Shown in pieces: positions 59,091-64,000 of a DNA stretch of 64,000 nucleotides. The notes below the pieces were generated by a model, which made no database searches, was not told the DNA's origin, and saw nothing but the letters and a program-made list of their open reading frames with translations. How positions within the stretch are numbered: the stretch's first letter is position 1; every line of letters begins with the position of its first letter. Both the position numbers and the translations under genes were made by a program. Origin of the DNA: Vanessa cardui (Eukaryota > Arthropoda > Insecta > Lepidoptera > Nymphalidae); assembly GCF_905220365.1 (NCBI RefSeq), contig NC_061135.1, positions 1,629,501 to 1,693,500 on the forward strand, in the 5' to 3' direction.

Positions 59091-60841
59091 TATATTTTAT
59101 TCATCCATATTGATATTCATGTATAAATTATGTGCCAATGGATATTTTTTCAGAAAGCCCGATTTAGCAGCAAATTAGATTCTGGTATTATATGTAAATC
59201 GGATTCATGATTTGTTTTTAATTTTGCAATAGAAACAGAGTCTTATTATTCTTACTAAGATTAATAAAAATCAAATTCAAATCAAGATTAAAAAAATAAT
59301 TCGCCAGAAAATATCATTCTTAGCTAAACTCAAGTTATGCTATATCATAATTTTTACTTTATATCGTAATTATTATGAATACGAAGAAAAACCTTTTTTT
59401 AGGGAACCCTATGCCTACGCCTACGTCATCTTTCGATCTCGCTGTCACACGTATTCACATTTTGAATTGTAATAAAGCTATTACTAGTATTTAGGTATGT
59501 GAAAACAAAAGAAAAAAAGCAATTAAATATATTTCATTTTATTCATTGTATTGAATAATATGAAATTATTGATTTTGCTTATTTAAAGAACGATATAACA
59601 GACGCGCTACAAACTTCGCATTATAATAGAATACACTCGATAAAGGAAGTAGAAATAGTTCAATTCTAAACTTTCCTAACAATAAACGAAAAAAAAAAAA
59701 CATCAAAAGCATAGATGTTCCTTATACACATACCTTATTCCTTACACACTTCGATTATTACAGATATCTTCTATTACGGAACCTATAGTCCACAAATCCC
59801 GCTCGCACTTGGCATGTTTTGTACGAGCACGCTCTCGAGGCTCATATTCGTCAATTACACTTACCCATCATTATCGTAACTTTCGTGTTGTACGGTAATT
59901 GGGGAAAATTATGTAACATTGAAAATAAACAAGAGCATGTACTCTTCAACGATATGTACCTACATATATAATTATTTAGCAACTGTTTTGGGCGAGTGGG
60001 TGGCAAAATGCCGCCGCTATCGTCTCTATTTCTTATACTCGCGGGGTATATTTAATATCGGGAACATTCTCGGAATATGAAAAAGTTTGAAAAACTTATG
60101 AACAGAAGTAAGGTGTATTTTAGCTTGTCTCTTGATATTTCATTATAAATAGATTGAAATCGTGAAGAATATTTTATGCATTTTTAGCCAAATGCCCATT
60201 GAATCTTGTATTTATTAAAATGCTGAGATTCTTTCGACGGATCTTCTTAGGTCTGAGTATTTTTTTATTTGAAAGCGGTTGTTATTTTTTCCATTTAATT
60301 CACATGATATCCTCACCGAGAATGATATTGGTTCTTTTTGACGGTAAGAACTATAGGCTCGTGCTCTCATTGGTCAAATCAAAAAGCGCGCATTTTTTGG
60401 GCTTCCTGTTACAAACGTCCGTTTCATTTTAAGAAATAGCTTTCACTTACAGGAAAGAGGATGCTAAATATAAAAGTCATATTAGTAATATTTACTCCGT
60501 TTTAGGATCTATATCTCGTTAGATACATGTAAGTGATTTATACAATTTTTCATTTATCCTCAGCAAAATTGGGTATAATCTACCTGCACTTTAAATTTTA
60601 TCCAAACCTTACCTGTCCATGAATTATTACATGGTTCAGTAACCAACATTCAATCCTACTAAATACTACTACAGTAATATAAGTATTAGTATACTAAATG
60701 ATTACGATTTAATCAATCTAATGTGAGGTTATAATATATAAGTCCTAAATATTCCAATAGGCAAGTGCCTTCTCGGTTGCTTAGATATCGAGTTAGTTGT
60801 TTCCATAAAACTAATCCTCAGTGGTTTGGTAAATAAAGGCG
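59091..60841. other. Intergenic DNA, no gene supported
   Basis: AT-rich. One plus-strand frame at 60199-60432 (77 codons, hydrophobic) has no recognisable domain and is left uncalled. Confidence 0.4.
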
Positions 60842-61009
60842 GGGCAGAGTTACACGTGTAGATTTTCCACACGAGATATATTATAAAAAAAAGGATGTGT
60901 ATGAAAACGAAGTAGCTTTGGGAGAAGCTGTAAGCAAACTGAATACTCAAGCCAATATAATTATAGAAGAGCATGCTGAAGTTTCAAATATTTTAACAAC
61001 TTATCCGTG
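60842..61009 (+). pseudogene. Possible coding remnant, unidentified
   Basis: A start-less 55-codon frame with soluble-protein composition (contains VDFPHEIYYKKKDVYENEVA and EEHAEVSNILTTYP) ends at a stop. A second short frame at about 61077-61235 also looks protein-like (KGALTRDILIFRNICQLWL). I do not recognise either. It could be a decayed transposase or a gene relic. Confidence 0.25.
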
Positions 61010-61310
61010 ATAATAATTGTTGCAATAGGAAGTATACGAAATATCTACTGAAGAATGTTAGCAAAAGATTTGTACCAGTTGCGGAACTTTGTTGACTTCG
61101 AAGATTGCGCAAATTTCTAAAGGTGCTCTCACTCGAGACATTTTAATCTTTCGTAATATTTGTCAATTATGGCTTCACGACAAAAACAAGAAATATGCTA
61201 CGATGTTATGGAAAATCTAAAAAACGTATTCAGGTTTAGATTGATGATTTAACACAAATTGTTAAACAAAAGGCGTATTCAACATTATGGTGAAGCTTCA
61301 AAAGCGAGTT

Positions 61311-61582
61311 TTTTTATGGAATAGGTTGGCGGACGAGCATATGGGCCACCTGATGGTAGGTGGTCACCATCACCCATAGACAATGACGCTGTAAGAAATA
61401 TTAACTATTCCTTACATCGTCAATGTGCCACCAAGCTTGGGAACTAGGATGTTATGTCCCTTGTGCCTGTAGTTACTGGCTCACTCACCCTTCAAACCGG
61501 AACACAACAATCATAGAATAACTGATGAGTGGGTGATACCTACTCAGACGGGCTTGCACAAAGCCCTACCACCAAGTAAATT
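61311..61582 (-). repeat. Repeat C copy
   Basis: T-run, ATAGGTTGGCGGACGAGC to AAAGCCCTACCACCAAG, with a short internal deletion (ACTGAGTACTG segment lost). Confidence 0.76.
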
Positions 61583-61852
61583 GTTGTTTGTTGAGATCGA
61601 AATCGAATGCAAATTCCCGCTAGTGGGTTGTAATTAACAATAGGACGGATGAACAAAAAGAGACGTCGCTCCGCACTACAGGAAATTTGTCTGGTCTTTC
61701 TTTTATTCTCTGAGATATTTCATTAATGGCTCCATTATATCTAGAGAACTTATTCTGGAAATGGGAATAGTCGATAATCAACCTAAGACTGATATTTGTC
61801 TAACATACATAATTATAATACCTTGGATATAATAATACTACCTTAGAGTGCG

Positions 61853-62048
61853 TACATCTTATCCGATAATAGCGGGTTCAAAATCAGGAGTGAGGTAACC
61901 TACATGTGTCTAATTTCATAGGAATTCTATCATATGTATATTCCACCAACCCGCATGAGAACAGCGTGGAATATGTTCGAAACGTTCTTCTAAAAGGGGA
62001 GGAGGCCTTAGCCCAGCAGTGGGAAATTTACAGGCTGTAATTGTTGTA
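61853..62048 (+). repeat. SINE A copy, internally deleted
   Basis: Partial head (GAGTGCGTACATCTTATCCG), B-box-like GGTTCAAAATC, then a jump to the GAGGTAACCTACATGTGTCT part of the body and the CAGGCTGTAATTGTTG tail. Confidence 0.7.
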
Positions 62049-62178
62049 ATAAAGTCATTGCGGATATTCAAATCTAAAGTACACCTTGCCATCATTATTT
62101 TACATTTAAAAGTATTTTGTACAATTTATATGAAACGATATCTCCACTAGGGATGCTTGAGTTTAATCAATTCTCAAT

Positions 62179-62500
62179 TATAGTACGACACAACTTAGAT
62201 GTAGCATCGGAAAATGCAATGAAACCGATTACTGCCGATTCACGCAATCAATAAAAACAGCTCCCTATCGCGCCATTCGACGCTATTCGTCGCTATATAT
62301 TCTCGCGTCAGTTTAACCATATCGACCTGTCACATTGACGAATATATTAGTAATATATGATATTACAAGTTATTACGTTTGAGTAAAGATCACATTCACG
62401 TAAGAAATAAATATTGATAATTTGAGATAGCGTTATTAATTCGGATTTGATCGGTTTTACGAATTTTGCCGATGCTACATCTAAGTTGTGTCGTACTATA
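62179..62500. mobile_element. MITE E, copy 3, inverted
   Basis: Copy in the opposite orientation to the other two, with symmetrical outer ends TATAGTACGACACAACTTAG and CTAAGTTGTGTCGTACTATA. This best defines the terminal inverted repeat, about 31 bp. Confidence 0.83.
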
Positions 62501-62729
62501 CATATATTTTTTTTTAAAAAGATTAATCGCTGATTTAGGACTTTGGAATAACCCAAATCTCTGTCATGTCTATCAACTGGCATCTGTCAATCTCTGAACT
62601 TTCTCTCGTCCTTATATTAATTCGGGAATTAGATAATGACATTCTTTTAACCCTTTCATGGCAATATATTTTAAATCACATTTAATAATAACAAAAAGTA
62701 ATAACACTTTCTAGGTACCTACTTACTTG

Positions 62730-62971
62730 CAGTGGTGTAGCTAGGTGAGGAAGGGCCCCGGTGCATAGAAAAGAATCGGGCCCTTACCCCCTTTTCCCCA
62801 TGCCTCTTTAACTAATAACTACCCTTTAAAATTATAGATACCAAATAAAAAATCTTGTGCGCATGGTCGTGTTTTTCTAGCTTCAGAAGCTTAAGGTTTT
62901 ATTTAGAGGGCCGCCTGAACTCCGGGGCCCTGGTGCACTGCACCACCTGCCCTACGATAGCTACGCCACTG
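62730..62971. mobile_element. Second hAT-type MITE, 242 bp
   Basis: Inverted ends CAGTGGTGTAGCTAGGTG and, on the right, CAGTGGCGTAGCTATCGTAG read on the other strand. A perfect 8-bp duplication CTTACTTG flanks it (62722-62729 and 62972-62979). The interior contains GGGCCC-rich tracts. No coding frame. Confidence 0.82.
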
Positions 62972-62979
62972 CTTACTTG

Positions 62980-63635
62980 TAAATATGAAAAAAAAATGCT
63001 TATAACCTTAGTCTTAAATTCTTAATCTTGAATTATTACTTTGTAAAATAATGTTCTCTGGACGTGAACGTCAATTAATTTAATTTTATGAGCTGTCATG
63101 TACAGTCGGCTTAAGAAAAGGTTCGTCACTTTAAGATCTATTTTCGTGTGCTCAGTATGAGCGATAATCTGCTTAACCGATCGAGAATGACTGAAATGAA
63201 ATGATTTCATGTTTAGATTCAAAAGGTATTAAGAGTTTAAGACTTGATAAAGGTATGAATTTGAAAACTGACGAAGGTTTTTTTACTCTGACTGTACAAG
63301 ACAAAAAATTGCCCTTTGCTGTTGTTTTTGGATCGAACAATGTATGAATAACGAACATTATCCTTCCCTGTGTGAAGACTCCTTTATACAACAGTGGAGC
63401 TGTTGGCTGTTAGTGCTTTTATTAATATAAAACTTCACTACAGTATTGCTATTGTCGAAATATTTAACTTCTTGCTTTCAAAGGCAGTCGAATTGGTTTG
63501 TAAAGTATACCCTTTACAGGATCTGTGAACCGGTATTATTAAACGTGTTCTTGTGTTACATAGTAACTCAGAACAGATCGTGCTAGAGCATTATTCTTTG
63601 AGATATGAATAGTTTCATTTGTAAAATGTCTTATC
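62980..63635. other. Intergenic DNA, nothing recognised
   Basis: AT-rich, no supportable gene or repeat. Confidence 0.4.
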
Positions 63636-63815
63636 TTTTGTGTTTATAATACATCTCGTGCTCGGCTGTGAAGGAAAAAATCGTGAGGAAACCTGCATGT
63701 GTGCAATTCTGCCACATGTGTATTATACCAACCCATATTGGAACAGAGTGGTGGAATATGTTCCAAACCTTTTCCTCAAAAGGGAGAGGAGGCCTTAGCC
63801 CAGCAGTGGGAAATT
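63636..63815 (+). repeat. SINE A, headless copy
   Basis: Begins TTTGTGTTTATAATACATCT without a tRNA-like head and runs to CCCAGCAGTGGGAAATT. Confidence 0.74.
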
Positions 63816-64000
63816 CGATTGTTCATGATGTTGTTATTTTTTTAAAACATGTGATTTAACAATAAAGTTTTGAATTTTCCATAATTTTCTTTATACCATA
63901 TACCGATTATAAAAATAAATAATTATACGAAAATCTGAAAACTTATACCGAGTTGCTGTTTGGAAATAAAAATAATGTAGGGACACAGGTCTTTTAAAAA

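Noticed and set aside
60199..60432. 77-codon hydrophobic frame
   Set aside because: Hydrophobic composition follows from T-rich DNA; no family match by eye.

Overview
The window is eukaryotic, AT-rich nuclear DNA. It has GT-AG introns, insect-type genes and dense interspersed repeats. The tRNA-derived SINEs, the CR1/Jockey-like and RTE-like LINE tails, and the other repeat families resemble those of butterflies and moths, so I read it as a lepidopteran chromosome. Species cannot be fixed from the sequence alone.

Three protein-coding genes can be rebuilt exon by exon, with every splice phase consistent. (1) 6623-12495, minus strand: an SLC16-type monocarboxylate transporter of 5 coding exons and 767 aa. 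(2) 26229-30425, plus strand: a HARBI1/ALP1-like gene of 5 coding exons and 465 aa, derived from a PIF/Harbinger transposase. Two of its three expected catalytic acidic residues look replaced. (3) 31550-56082, minus strand: the beta-3 subunit of the AP-3 adaptor complex, the Drosophila ruby orthologue, of 22 coding exons and 1036 aa. Genes 2 and 3 converge tail to tail about 1.1 kb apart. The three genes share no evident pathway.

The most unusual feature lies in AP-3 beta. Intron 18 is almost entirely a tandem array (34012-37981) of a 115-bp unit. Each unit is a copy of the last 91 nt of exon 18 plus the first 24 nt of the following intron, so each complete copy carries its own splice donor. 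About 34 potential donors sit in a row, and the units look identical. Without the array the intron would be about 67 bp.

Layout. 1-6.4 kb: repeats, including a hAT MITE with a perfect 8-bp target duplication. 6.6-12.5 kb: transporter. 12.5-26.2 kb: no gene recognised, but many SINEs, LINE tails, Helitron-like pieces and an 865-bp long-TIR element. 26.2-30.4 kb: HARBI1-like gene. 31.5-56.1 kb: AP-3 beta, whose introns hold a broken CR1/Jockey-like LINE, a dead mariner, MITEs and SINEs, several within a few bases of splice sites. 56.1-64 kb: repeats only, including a nested RTE insertion and a second hAT MITE.
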